Assembly (NCBI GenBank): GCA_964448135.1
Contig: CAYUVH010000006.1
Span: 248,001-312,000, forward strand
Source: CAYUVH01 sp964448135
GTDB taxonomy: Bacteria; Verrucomicrobiota; Verrucomicrobiia; Limisphaerales; UBA8199
DNA length: 64,000 nt
Direction: 5' to 3'
Positions 24,390 to 32,915 of the stretch are shown here, one piece after another. Both the position numbers and the translations under genes were made by a program. The stretch's first letter is position 1; each line of letters begins with the position of its first letter. The notes beneath the pieces are model-generated. The model made no database searches and had not been told where the DNA came from. It saw nothing but the letters and a program-made list of their open reading frames with translations.

Positions 24390-25910
24390 TCAGCCTTTGG
24401 CTTTCGGAGCGCCCGGCTGCGGCTCGCGGTACCAGACGTCGCCTTCACCGTAGCTGAACCAGCGGCTCATGGAGACTTTGAGCTGGGTGAAAAATTGGAC
24501 GCCTTCCTTGCCCTGCATATGCAGGTCGCCGAAGAAGGAATCGTTCCAGCCGTTGAAGGGGAACCAGGCCATGGAGGCGGGGACGCCGACGTTGATGCCA
24601 ACCATGCCGCACTTGATGCGGTGCTTGAATTCGCGCGCGGCCTTGCCGGAACAGGTGAAGATGGAGGCGCCGTTGCCGTAGGGCGAACGGTTCGCGAGTT
24701 CGATGGCGGAGTCGAGGTCGTCCATGCGCATGACGTTGAGGACGGGGCCGAAGATTTCTTCTTTCGCGACGGTCATGCCCTGGCGGACTTCGTCGAGGAC
24801 GGTGGCGCCGAGGAAGTAACCATTGGGCGAGCCTTCGACTTTCGCGCCGCGGCCGTCGGTGGCGATCTTCGCGCCTTCCTTGGCGCCGGCTTCGATGAGC
24901 TCGAGCACGCGTTCGCGATGCTGCTTCGTGATGACGGGGCCCATGTCGGGCTGGGCATCGAGGTCCGTGCGGCCGACGCGGATGCGTTTGGCGGCGTCGA
25001 GGAGCGTGGGCAGGACTTTCTTCGAGGCGTCGCCGACGACGACGGCAGTGGAACCGGCCATGCAACGTTCGCCCGCGCAGCCGAAGGCGGCTTCGATGAC
25101 GCCGCGGACGGAGTTGTCCACGTCGGCGTCGGGCATGAGGAAGACGTAGTTCTTCGCGCCGCCGTTGGACTGGACGCGTTTGCCGTTCTTGGTGCCGGTC
25201 TCGTAAATGTAGCGTGCAATGGGCGTGGAGCCGACGAAGGAAATGGCCTTCACCTTCGGATGCGTGAGCAGCGCGTCCACGCTTTCGCGGCCGCCGTGGA
25301 CGATGTTGAGAACGCCCTTGGGCAGGCCCGCTATTTCGAGGAGTTGCACCACCTTGATCGCGGTGAGCGGGACTTTTTCGCTGGGCTTCAACACGAACGT
25401 ATTGCCGCACGCGAGCGCGATGGGATACATCCACAGCGGCACCATGCAGGGGAAATTGAAGGGCGTGATGCCCACGCACACGCCGAGCGGTTGGCGGATG
25501 GTATCGCAGTCAATGCCGCGGGCGAGGTTCTCCAGCGATTCGCCGGCGAGCATCGAGGGGACGCCGCACGCGAACTCGACCATCTCGATGCCGCGTTTCA
25601 CGTCGCCGCGGGATTCGACGAGGGTCTTGCCGTGTTCGCGGGTGTTCAGGCGGACGAGCTCTTCGAAATGCTCTTCCAACAGCGCCTTGAATTTGAAGAG
25701 GACGCGCGCGCGCTCGACGGCCGGGGTTTCCATCCAGCCTGGGAAAGCGGCGGCGGCGGCTTCGACGGCGTCATTCACATGCTGCGCGCCGCAGAGCGGG
25801 GCTTCGGCGATGACCTCGCCGGTGGAGGGATTATGGACCGGCGTGGTGGGCAGGCCGCTGAGAACATTCCATTCGCCGCCAATAAAGACGGGGCAAGGGG
25901 CGGTTGTCAT
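24390..25910 (-). CDS. mmsA: CoA-acylating methylmalonate-semialdehyde dehydrogenase
   Basis: About 506 residues; ATG 25910 (MTTAPCPVFIGGEW) chosen over 25937. Full ALDH fold: cofactor loop VCVGITPFNFPCMVPLWMYP, FVLKPSEKVP, ISFVGSTPIARYIYETG, the catalytic Cys in FGCAGERCMAGS and the KEEIFGPVLNVMRMDDLD segment. The P-F-N-F-P-x-M-V-P-x-W-M loop and G-x-R-C-M-A match the MmsA/IolA family, which oxidises methylmalonate or malonate semialdehyde to propionyl- or acetyl-CoA in valine and myo-inositol degradation. No iol or valine genes adjoin it, so which pathway applies is open. It follows cassette cluster 1 downstream but is host-like in codon use. Confidence 0.9.
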   Translation of the reverse strand: MTTAPCPVFIGGEWNVLSGLPTTPVHNPSTGEVIAEAPLCGAQHVNDAVEAAAAAFPGWMETPAVERARVLFKFKALLEEHFEELVRLNTREHGKTLVESRGDVKRGIEMVEFACGVPSMLAGESLENLARGIDCDTIRQPLGVCVGITPFNFPCMVPLWMYPIALACGNTFVLKPSEKVPLTAIKVVQLLEIAGLPKGVLNIVHGGRESVDALLTHPKVKAISFVGSTPIARYIYETGTKNGKRVQSNGGAKNYVFLMPDADVDNSVRGVIEAAFGCAGERCMAGSTAVVVGDASKKVLPTLLDAAKRIRVGRTDLDAQPDMGPVITKQHRERVLELIEAGAKEGAKIATDGRGAKVEGSPNGYFLGATVLDEVRQGMTVAKEEIFGPVLNVMRMDDLDSAIELANRSPYGNGASIFTCSGKAAREFKHRIKCGMVGINVGVPASMAWFPFNGWNDSFFGDLHMQGKEGVQFFTQLKVSMSRWFSYGEGDVWYREPQPGAPKAKG

Positions 25911-26033
25911 AGGGGGATTAGGGTAGCACTGAGACAACAGGTCTCAAGCACCAAGAACCAAGCACCAAGAACCAGATAAATTCCAAACTTCAAACTTCAG
26001 GCAAGCGGGTTAAAGGATGATCGGCCGGCCCCA

Positions 26034-26495
26034 TCAGTCACTTGGCGGCCAGGTGACGCCAGAAAGCTCCCCGGGAAGCTGCTTCGGATCAACAGGATAG
26101 ATGAGGGAGAGGTCCATTTGGGATTTGGAGCCTTGGAGGAATTCGAGTTCCTCGGGCGCGCCGATGATGAGCCAGAGGACTTCGGCGTCGGTGTCGTTGA
26201 AGACCTGGCGCAACTGCTCGGGGCCGACATGCACGCCGCCGTATTTGGGGACGGTCAGGGTTTCGTCGCCGACGCGCAGGCGGCCGGTGCCTTCGAGGAC
26301 GAAATAAAATTCCTCGGCGCGGATGTGCTTGTGAAGAGTGTTCGCGCTTTTGGGCGGGAGCCGCCAGAGGCGGGCGCCCATGTTTTCGCTGCCCGTGCGC
26401 TCGAGGTAATCGGCGTTTGGGATTTTCATCAGGTTCGACGGCCGCCAGGAGAGGTCGTCGGGTTTGATGAGGTGGTAGCCCTTGATCGAGCTCAT
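26034..26495 (-). CDS. cupin-domain protein
   Basis: 153 residues. The beta-barrel cupin is seen in motif 1 LHKHIRAEEFYFVLEGTGRL (metal-binding His, His, Glu) and motif 2 near KYGGVHVGPEQLRQVFN, where the His of HVGP provides the last ligand. Single-domain cupins cover many activities (isomerases, dioxygenases, sugar binding); nothing here narrows the substrate. It stands alone on the minus strand downstream of a repeat-rich gap. Confidence 0.8.
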   Translation of the reverse strand: MSSIKGYHLIKPDDLSWRPSNLMKIPNADYLERTGSENMGARLWRLPPKSANTLHKHIRAEEFYFVLEGTGRLRVGDETLTVPKYGGVHVGPEQLRQVFNDTDAEVLWLIIGAPEELEFLQGSKSQMDLSLIYPVDPKQLPGELSGVTWPPSD

Positions 26496-26517
26496 GGTAT
26501 GGCTATGGAGCTGAAGT

Positions 26518-26645
26518 GAAATGACGAAGCACGAATGACGAATACCGAAGGAATGACGAATGACCGAAGCCCGAAAAAAGGACTAAAATCGCCACTGTCA
26601 ATTTCGAGCTTCTTTCGTCATTCGGCATTCGTGCTTCGTCATTTC
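26518..26645. repeat. inverted repeat built of ATGACGAA units
   Basis: 20-bp perfect arms (26518-26537, GAAATGACGAAGCACGAATG; 26626-26645, its reverse complement) flank about 88 bp of related degenerate units. The right arm is followed by three CATTTCTCCGT repeats. The same unit family is at 22230-22275. Confidence 0.85.
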
Positions 26646-26667
26646 TCCGTCATTTCTCCGTCATTCC

Positions 26668-28062
26668 TCACGTCGCTTCCCGATACCCAAACAACTTTCC
26701 GCGCTTGATGGCCGCCGCGATCGCCGGGGGCACGCAGGTTTCCCATGCAGGATCTCCTGCTTGAATCAGCGCGAGGACCTTGTGGGCGCGGATCGGGAGC
26801 AGGGCCGGGTTGTAGTTCTCGATGCCCTGGATCATCCGGTTCTCCAGCAGGTAGAGATACAGGTGCTTCATCTGGGGCAGGACGGGGAAATTCTCCGCGG
26901 TCGTGATCTTTCCCGTGGCGAGGTCGAGGCTGGGATAGACGTAGAGGCGCGACGGGTTTTTGAAGAGCTGGCCGAGACCGCCCATCACGCCGCCTTCGAG
27001 GTCGTTGTAGAAGGAGTGGTCGAAAATGTTGTGGAGCTTGGAGGCGCCGATGGCCAGGCCGAGCGGGCGATCCGTGTAGCGCGACAGGTAGGACGCGAGC
27101 CGGTGAGTGCGCTTGAAATTGGAGACCAACACCGGCTGGCCCAGCGCGCTCAAGGTCTCGGCCCGCTCCAGAAAATCGGTTTCCTCCACTTTGTCATCCC
27201 GGGTGAGGTGGCGCAGGGTCAATTCCATCAGGACGACCGGTGGCTCGCCATTGAGGGCAGGGTCGCTGATAAATTGCTCCCGGGCGCGGTCGAGGACTTC
27301 CATCGTGGCATTCGTCACCGGCCGGAAGCTGCCGCGTTGGACGAGCACCGGCTTTTTGTAGAGGACTTCCGCCCATTGGACCGCTTCGCCGCGCGCAGTG
27401 AACATGGCCGCCTCGGTCAGGTCCTGCTGCACGAGTTGCAGCGCCATGAGCCGGTTGTCCACCTTCGCAAAGGCCGGGCCGGTGAACGCGATCATGTCCA
27501 CCTCGACGCGTTCCCAGGTGAGGTCGTCGAGCAGCGAGCGGATGAGCGCGACGGGATCGGCGTAGGAGTAAAACGTGCCATGCAGGAGGTTGACGCCGAT
27601 GATGCCGAGCGCTTCCTGCTGCCGGACGCTTTCCTTGTCCAGCATCCGCACGTGAATGATGATCTCGGAGGCTTCCGCTCCCGGTTCCGGCTGAAAGCGA
27701 ATGCCCATCCAACCATTGCCGGCTTCGCGGCGGGTGGCGACGGTGTTGGCAAAGGCGAAGAAGGCGGTTTTGTCGCCGCGCTTTTCGGCGAGGCGCGAGA
27801 CCAGCAGGTCATACTCGTAGCGGAGCATGGACTGCAGCCGCTGACGGCTGACGTAGCGCTCGGCGGTGCCGTAGATGGCGTCGCTGACGGCCATGTCGTA
27901 GGCGGAGATCGTCTTGGCGACGGTGCCGGCGGCGCCGCCGACGTGGAAGAAGCAGCGGGCGACTTCCTGGCCGGCGCCGATTTCGGCGAACGTGCCGTAA
28001 CGGCGCGCGTCGAGGTTGATGCGGCGCGCCTTTTGGTTGATGTCGAGCGTTTCGTTAACCAT
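26668..28062 (-). CDS. conserved protein of unknown function (465 aa)
   Basis: ATG 28062 (MVNETLDINQKARRINLDAR) is preferred because family-like conserved sequence begins there; the frame extends to 28356 with unlikely sequence that overlaps the divergent gene. Conserved-looking segments: YGTFAEIGAGQEVARCFFHV, GGAAGTVAKTISAYDMAVSD, YGTAERYVSRQRLQSML, and later LVSNFKRTHRLASYLSRYTD. Close relatives in databases carry contradictory names (TonB-dependent receptor, nucleotide adenylyltransferase). The sequence shows neither a signal peptide nor an adenylyltransferase HxGH motif, so I give no function. It is divergent from the TPR protein at 28169. Confidence 0.7.
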   Translation of the reverse strand: MVNETLDINQKARRINLDARRYGTFAEIGAGQEVARCFFHVGGAAGTVAKTISAYDMAVSDAIYGTAERYVSRQRLQSMLRYEYDLLVSRLAEKRGDKTAFFAFANTVATRREAGNGWMGIRFQPEPGAEASEIIIHVRMLDKESVRQQEALGIIGVNLLHGTFYSYADPVALIRSLLDDLTWERVEVDMIAFTGPAFAKVDNRLMALQLVQQDLTEAAMFTARGEAVQWAEVLYKKPVLVQRGSFRPVTNATMEVLDRAREQFISDPALNGEPPVVLMELTLRHLTRDDKVEETDFLERAETLSALGQPVLVSNFKRTHRLASYLSRYTDRPLGLAIGASKLHNIFDHSFYNDLEGGVMGGLGQLFKNPSRLYVYPSLDLATGKITTAENFPVLPQMKHLYLYLLENRMIQGIENYNPALLPIRAHKVLALIQAGDPAWETCVPPAIAAAIKRGKLFGYREAT

Positions 28063-28168
28063 GCCGGGGTGGCAGTATCGCGTTTGACCGTCGCGGAGGC
28101 GAGCTTGTTTGCGTCCGGCGCTTTTTCGTTGAATCGACCCGGAGCAGGCGCGAGATTGGCCGGGTTCG

Positions 28169-30826
28169 ATGACGTCGTCCGCCTTATCGCGATACAAACT
28201 ACCCGCAGCGATCCTGCTCGCCGTGGGGACGCTGGCGGCGTTTGCGCCATTGGGCTGGAACGATTTCATCGCGCTGGATGACGGCGAATATATCCGGTTC
28301 AATCCGCACGTTATCCACGGCTTGAGCCTGGACAATACCCTTTGGGCATTTTCCACCGGACACGCGGGAAACTGGCATCCCCTGGCCTGGCTGTCGCATC
28401 AACTGGACGTCGAGTTGTTTGGACTGCGCCCGGGCTGGCATCATCTCACAAGCCTGCTGTTGCACGTCGTCAACACGCTATGCTTGTTTCTGCTTTTGCA
28501 GCGCTGGACGGGCGCTCTCTGGCGGAGTTTTTTTGTCGCGGGGTTGTTTGCCCTGCACCCGCTGCACGTGGAATCGGTCGCCTGGGCCTCCGAGCGCAAG
28601 GACGTATTGTGCGCTTTTTTTTTCCTGCTGACTCTGGGGGCATACACGCGTTACGCGGAGTCCCGGGGCCGGCTCGCGGGCGCGGGGAGCGGGCCCGACG
28701 CTGGCGGCCAGCGCGACCGCGGGCCGCGATTTTATTATTTGCTGGCGCTGGCCTTTTTTGCGCTGGCTTTGATGAGCAAGCCCATGGCCGTGACGCTGCC
28801 GTTGGTGTTGTGCCTGTTGGACTGGTGGCCGCTGGGAAGAGTCCAGCGGGCGGGCCGTCCGGATGCGGCGGGAACCAACGAGACCAATTGGCCCGCACTT
28901 TTCCGGGAGAAACTGCCTTTCCTGGCCCTGGCTATTGGCGCCAGCGTGATTACTCTGCGCGTGCAAGCGGATAACCACGCGATTTCCTTCAATCTGCCGT
29001 TCTCGATCCGAGTGGCGAACGCCGCCGCCGCTTGTTTCGCCTACCTGGCCAAAACCTTCTGGCCGGCCCATTTGGGCATTCCTTACCCGCATCCAGCCAT
29101 TTGCTTTGCCCCGCCGCGCGCGTGGCCCTTCTGGCAAATCGGGCTGGGCATCATCGTGCCGGCGGGGATGTGCGTGACGGCGTGGATGGGACGGCGCCGC
29201 TGGCCCTGGCTGGCGACCGGCTGGCTCTGGTTTCTGGGGACGCTGGCGCCGACGATGGGATTTATCCAGGCGGGCAGCCAGGCCTACGCGGATCGTTACA
29301 CGTATATTCCCCTCATCGGACTCTTCATCGTGGGCGCGTGGGGCGCGGGGGAGTTGCTCGCGCGCGCGCCGCGCCTGTTTCCAACCGCCGTGGCCGCCGG
29401 GCTGATGGTTTTGGTGGTCTGCGGCGTGCGCACCCACCAGCAAGCGGCCTGCTGGCGGAACAATCGGACAGTTTTTGAACAAGCCTTGCGCGCCGTGCCG
29501 GAGAACCCGCTGGCGCTTTACCAGACGGGCGTGGAATTGCTGAAGGCCGGCGAGCCCCGGGAAGGGGAAAAGCGTTTTCGGTCGGCGCTGGCGTTGAACG
29601 CGGGTTATGCCGATGCGTATGCCGGGCTGGGACAGGCGTTGGCCGCGACCGGCCGACCCGACCTGGCGCTGGAACAATTCGAAAGCGCCTTGCGGTTACG
29701 ACCCGACCTGGCGCCGGCGCGCGAGCAGTATGCCGCGTTGCTTTGGAAGCAGGGCCGCCGGCAGGACGCGCTCGATCAATACGCGGCGGCGTTGCGCAGC
29801 GAGCCGGGCAACCCCCGGATACATTATGCCCTGGCCAGGCTGGCGATGGAATCGGGGCAATTGCCCGCCGCCGCCCGTCATCTGCAGGCCGTCGTGGAGG
29901 TTTATCCCGACTATGAGGACGCACTGGCCCGGCTGGGCAGCGTGCTGGCGGATCAAGGTTTGCTGGATGAGGCGCAGGAGCGCCTTGCGTTATTGGCGCG
30001 GTTGCAGCCGGCGAACCCGGAAGCGCGCCTCAATCTCGCAAACGTGCTCTGGCGCCGGGGGCGGATGGAAGCGGCGCTGAACGAATACACGGCGGCTGTG
30101 CGGCTCGCCCCCGGCAGTGCGGCGGCGCATTATCAACTGGGCTTCGCCCTGGCCGCAGGGGGACGCCAGCCGGAGGCGGCGGCGGCATTGGCGGAAGCGC
30201 TCCGGCTAAAGCCGGACTACCCCGAAGCGCTCACCGAACAGGGATTGCTGCTGGCGGCCATGGGCCGCGGCGCGGATGCGCTGGTGAGTTTTCGCGAGGC
30301 GGTACGCGCCTGCCCGACCAACGCAAATTTGCAAGTGAACCTCGCCAATGCGCTGCTCGGAGCCGGGCAGACCAACGAGGCCGCCGCCGCATTCGCCACC
30401 GCGCTCCGGCTCGAGCCGGGCCTGGCTGATCAGATGGCCCGCGCCGGAAAGGCCCTGCTGGAACAGCAGCAATTCGATGCCGCCCTGATGCGGCTGGAAA
30501 TCGCGCTGCGGCTGAATCCGGACCAAGCGGCGGCGATGCAGAGCCTGGCCTGGGTGCTGGCGACGCATCCGCGCGCCGAATCGCGGGATGCCCGACGGGC
30601 GGTCCAGTTGGCGGGACGATTATCGCAATCCGAAACGGCCGCGGCGCAGGCGTCCACCTGGCGTACGCTGGCGGCCGCCGAGGCCGCCAATGGGCAATGG
30701 AACGCGGCGAGCCAGGCGGCGGAAAAAGCCAGGCAACTCGCCCGGGCTGGCGAGGACAAGGCGGCCGAGCAGGCGATTGAGCGGGAGCTGGATTTGTATC
30801 GTCAGCAAAAGTCTTTTCATTTCTGA
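28169..30826 (+). CDS. TMTC-like membrane protein with C-terminal TPR repeats
   Basis: 885 residues. About ten hydrophobic helices occupy residues 10-420, with the family signatures DFIALDDGEYIRFNPHVIHG, FALHPLHVESVAWASERKDV and FIQAGSQAYADRYTYIPLIG. These are typical of bacterial TMTC/ArnT-related glycosyltransferase-like proteins, probably working on lipid-linked sugars in the periplasm. From about residue 430 at least nine tetratricopeptide repeats follow (for example YADAYAGLGQALAATGRPDL and PGNPRIHYALARLAMESGQL), which would bind a protein partner. The Asp-Asp of DDGEY is the candidate catalytic pair in this family. Substrate unknown. Its start lies within 110 bp of the divergent neighbour. 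Confidence 0.8.
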   Translation: MTSSALSRYKLPAAILLAVGTLAAFAPLGWNDFIALDDGEYIRFNPHVIHGLSLDNTLWAFSTGHAGNWHPLAWLSHQLDVELFGLRPGWHHLTSLLLHVVNTLCLFLLLQRWTGALWRSFFVAGLFALHPLHVESVAWASERKDVLCAFFFLLTLGAYTRYAESRGRLAGAGSGPDAGGQRDRGPRFYYLLALAFFALALMSKPMAVTLPLVLCLLDWWPLGRVQRAGRPDAAGTNETNWPALFREKLPFLALAIGASVITLRVQADNHAISFNLPFSIRVANAAAACFAYLAKTFWPAHLGIPYPHPAICFAPPRAWPFWQIGLGIIVPAGMCVTAWMGRRRWPWLATGWLWFLGTLAPTMGFIQAGSQAYADRYTYIPLIGLFIVGAWGAGELLARAPRLFPTAVAAGLMVLVVCGVRTHQQAACWRNNRTVFEQALRAVPENPLALYQTGVELLKAGEPREGEKRFRSALALNAGYADAYAGLGQALAATGRPDLALEQFESALRLRPDLAPAREQYAALLWKQGRRQDALDQYAAALRSEPGNPRIHYALARLAMESGQLPAAARHLQAVVEVYPDYEDALARLGSVLADQGLLDEAQERLALLARLQPANPEARLNLANVLWRRGRMEAALNEYTAAVRLAPGSAAAHYQLGFALAAGGRQPEAAAALAEALRLKPDYPEALTEQGLLLAAMGRGADALVSFREAVRACPTNANLQVNLANALLGAGQTNEAAAAFATALRLEPGLADQMARAGKALLEQQQFDAALMRLEIALRLNPDQAAAMQSLAWVLATHPRAESRDARRAVQLAGRLSQSETAAAQASTWRTLAAAEAANGQWNAASQAAEKARQLARAGEDKAAEQAIERELDLYRQQKSFHF

Positions 30827-30860
30827 GCGTGAAAGCACCCAAGCCGGGCGGAAACGCGTT

Positions 30861-30899
30861 ATGCGTGAGATTCACGCATAACGCGTGAATCTCACGCAT
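30861..30899. terminator. perfect inverted repeat after the TPR gene
   Basis: 17-bp perfect arms ATGCGTGAGATTCACGC (30861-30877) and its complement (30883-30899) are separated by 5 bp (ATAAC). Each arm is itself nearly palindromic (GCGTGA...TCACGC), so two alternative hairpins are possible. It is probably a transcription terminator or a palindromic repeat; there is no T-run. Short CCGGGCGGAAA words flank it on both sides. Confidence 0.75.
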
Positions 30900-31061
30900 C
30901 CGGGCGGAAAGGGGTTGCTTGAATCCTTAGGAAATTGACGAAAACCGGGCGTGGCACCGCCATTGCTAAAAGGTGGTTGAAATGAAGTTGACAGCAGGTG
31001 CCGAGTCTTTAGATTGCGCCCCCTGTCAGCCGAAAAAAACCAGAAACAAACAAGCAAGCCT

Positions 31062-31898
31062 ATGAAGAACCTACGTAAGAAATCTTCGGCTTTCACGCTG
31101 ATCGAGTTGCTCGTCGTGATTGCCATTATCGCCATTCTGGCGGCCATGTTGTTGCCCGCGCTCGCGAAAGCGAAAGCCCGCGCGCAACGCATCAGCTGCA
31201 CGAACAACCTCAAGCAGATTGGCCTGGCGTTCAAAACGTTCGCCGTGGACAACAACCAGCAGTATCCGATGTCGATCGCTCCGAACGACGGCGGACCGCC
31301 GCTGGTGGCCGGTAACAACTCGAGCATGGTCACCATGGCCGCCACCCCGGCGCCCTACCTGTTCGAAGCGTTTGGCGTGCTCTCCAACGAATTGAACACG
31401 CCCAAAGTCGTGGCCTGTCCTTCGGACGACCGGACCTATCACTCCAACTTCCTGATGTCGGCCAGTGCGAATCCGCCGGCGGCCTCGGGCGTTGGCGCTC
31501 CCGGCACGGACGGACAACCGAACCTGTTCAACAACTTCAAGGTGTCCTACGCTCTGGGCCTCCATGCTCGCGAAGACTATCCGCAGATGATTCTGACCAC
31601 TGATCGGAACATCTATGGTGACCGCACAGCAGCGGCTGTCCCGAGCCCGGTCCCCAACAACGGCTGGGGCAACAGCGACGGTTCTGCCTATCAGATGGGC
31701 ACCAACTGGAACGGCAGCCCGCCTCCGAGCCCGACCTTCACCGACAAAGGCCATCAAAAGGCCGGCAATGCCGGTCTGGCCGACGGCAGCGTGCAGCAAG
31801 TCACTCCGTCCCGTCTGCGTGACCAGCTGAAGAACAGCGGTGACCAGGGCGGCACGGTCGCCGGCACCTTCGGTGTCAATTGGCTGATGTTCCCATAA
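31062..31898 (+). CDS. type IV pseudopilin-like protein with H-X9-DG C-terminus
   Basis: 278 residues; ATG 31062 gives MKNLRKKSSAFTLIELLVVI. That is a basic leader followed by the prepilin cleavage/methylation site (F after A, Glu at position 5) and the hydrophobic assembly helix ending LPALAKAKARAQ. The C-terminal HQKAGNAGLADGSVQQVTPS is the H-X9-DG region. The globular part is Pro/Asn-rich. Processing by a PilD-type peptidase and envelope assembly are inferred from the family. It stands alone, followed by an intrinsic terminator. It is a relative of the partial gene at the window start. Confidence 0.88.
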   Translation: MKNLRKKSSAFTLIELLVVIAIIAILAAMLLPALAKAKARAQRISCTNNLKQIGLAFKTFAVDNNQQYPMSIAPNDGGPPLVAGNNSSMVTMAATPAPYLFEAFGVLSNELNTPKVVACPSDDRTYHSNFLMSASANPPAASGVGAPGTDGQPNLFNNFKVSYALGLHAREDYPQMILTTDRNIYGDRTAAAVPSPVPNNGWGNSDGSAYQMGTNWNGSPPPSPTFTDKGHQKAGNAGLADGSVQQVTPSRLRDQLKNSGDQGGTVAGTFGVNWLMFP

Positions 31899-31922
31899 CG
31901 ACCGGACCCGTTTCTGGTTTTT

Positions 31923-32909
31923 TCAAGGCGCCCGTTTCGGGCGCCTTTTTTTTGTACCGCCGCCGGCCGTCAGCGCGATGATCTGCCGCAGCGAAGTGGC
32001 GGGACGAAAGCCCGTGGCGGCAACCAGTCGGGCCACCCTGGGTTTGCGCCGGCGCATGTCGTCAAAGCCCGGCGCATAGGCGCGGCTGTAAGGAATGCAC
32101 ACGATGCGGGAACGCGAATCCAGCGAGCGGATGACCAGCTTCGCCAGGCCCTCGATGGTGATTTCCTCCGTCGTGCCGATGTTGAACACCCGACCGCGCG
32201 CCGCCGGCGAGTTTTGCAAGCGCACGAGCGCTTCCACCGTGTCGCCCACGTAACAGAAGCAGCGCGATTGGCCTCCGTCCCCAAACACGCGCAGCGGCCG
32301 GCCGGCACGGGCGGCAGCGATGAAGCGCGGCAAAACCATGCCATAGCGGCCGGTCTGGCGGGGGCCCACGGTGTTGAACAGCCGGGCGATCACCACGGGC
32401 AGGCGCCGCTCCTGCGCGAACGCCAGCGCGAGGAATTCGTCCATGAGCTTGGAGCACGCGTAACTCCAGCGCGATTGGTGGGGCGAGCCAATGAGCAAAT
32501 CATCCTCCTCATCGAAGGCGGTCTTGCGGCTTTTGCCGTAGACTTCAGACGTCGAGGCCAGCAGCACGGGAGTCCGCCGCGCGGCGGCCGCTTCGAGCAA
32601 CACTTCCGTTTCGTGCAGGTTGGTCTGCAACACGCGCGTGGGCGATTTCACCACCAGTTCCACGCCCACTGCAGCCGCCAGATGGTAAATGGATTCAGAT
32701 TCGCGAGCGAGGCGGGGCAACGCGGCGCAGTCAGAAATGCGCGATTCAATGAAACGAAGCCGAGGATGCCGGCGGACCGCGCGAAGATTGGCGAGGCGGC
32801 CGGTGGATAGGTCATCAATGACGACCACGGATTTGCCGTCGGCCAGGAGTCGTTCGACCAGGTGCGAGCCGATGAACCCGGCGCCGCCGGTGACAAGGAC
32901 AGGGCGCAT
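31923..32909 (-). CDS. NAD-dependent nucleotide-sugar epimerase/dehydratase (SDR)
   Basis: 328 residues. The Rossmann G-x-x-G-x-x-G is VLVTGGAGFIGSH; the active site is ASTSEVYG plus YACSKLMDEF (YxxxK). RQTGRYGMVLPRFIAAARAG and NIGTTEEITIEGLAKLV are typical of UDP-glucuronate decarboxylase/GalE-like SDRs that modify NDP-sugars for cell-surface polysaccharide. The precise sugar is undetermined. The C-terminus (TKKRRPKRAP) is encoded by the hairpin and T-run that terminate the oppositely oriented pilin gene. It overlaps the amidase gene region closely (7 bp apart), suggesting one transcript in which the amidase comes first. Confidence 0.85.
   Translation of the reverse strand: MRPVLVTGGAGFIGSHLVERLLADGKSVVVIDDLSTGRLANLRAVRRHPRLRFIESRISDCAALPRLARESESIYHLAAAVGVELVVKSPTRVLQTNLHETEVLLEAAAARRTPVLLASTSEVYGKSRKTAFDEEDDLLIGSPHQSRWSYACSKLMDEFLALAFAQERRLPVVIARLFNTVGPRQTGRYGMVLPRFIAAARAGRPLRVFGDGGQSRCFCYVGDTVEALVRLQNSPAARGRVFNIGTTEEITIEGLAKLVIRSLDSRSRIVCIPYSRAYAPGFDDMRRRKPRVARLVAATGFRPATSLRQIIALTAGGGTKKRRPKRAP
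31927..31953. terminator. intrinsic terminator of the pseudopilin gene, overlapping the epimerase 3' end
   Basis: Stem GGCGCCCG (31927-31934), loop TTT, stem CGGGCGCC (31938-31945), then eight T (31946-31953). This is a textbook Rho-independent terminator for the plus-strand gene. On the other strand the same bases encode the last residues of the epimerase. Confidence 0.92.
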
Positions 32910-32915
32910 GCCCGG

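Noticed and set aside
24345..25979. 544-codon plus-strand frame over mmsA
   Set aside because: Antisense shadow of a clear aldehyde dehydrogenase gene.
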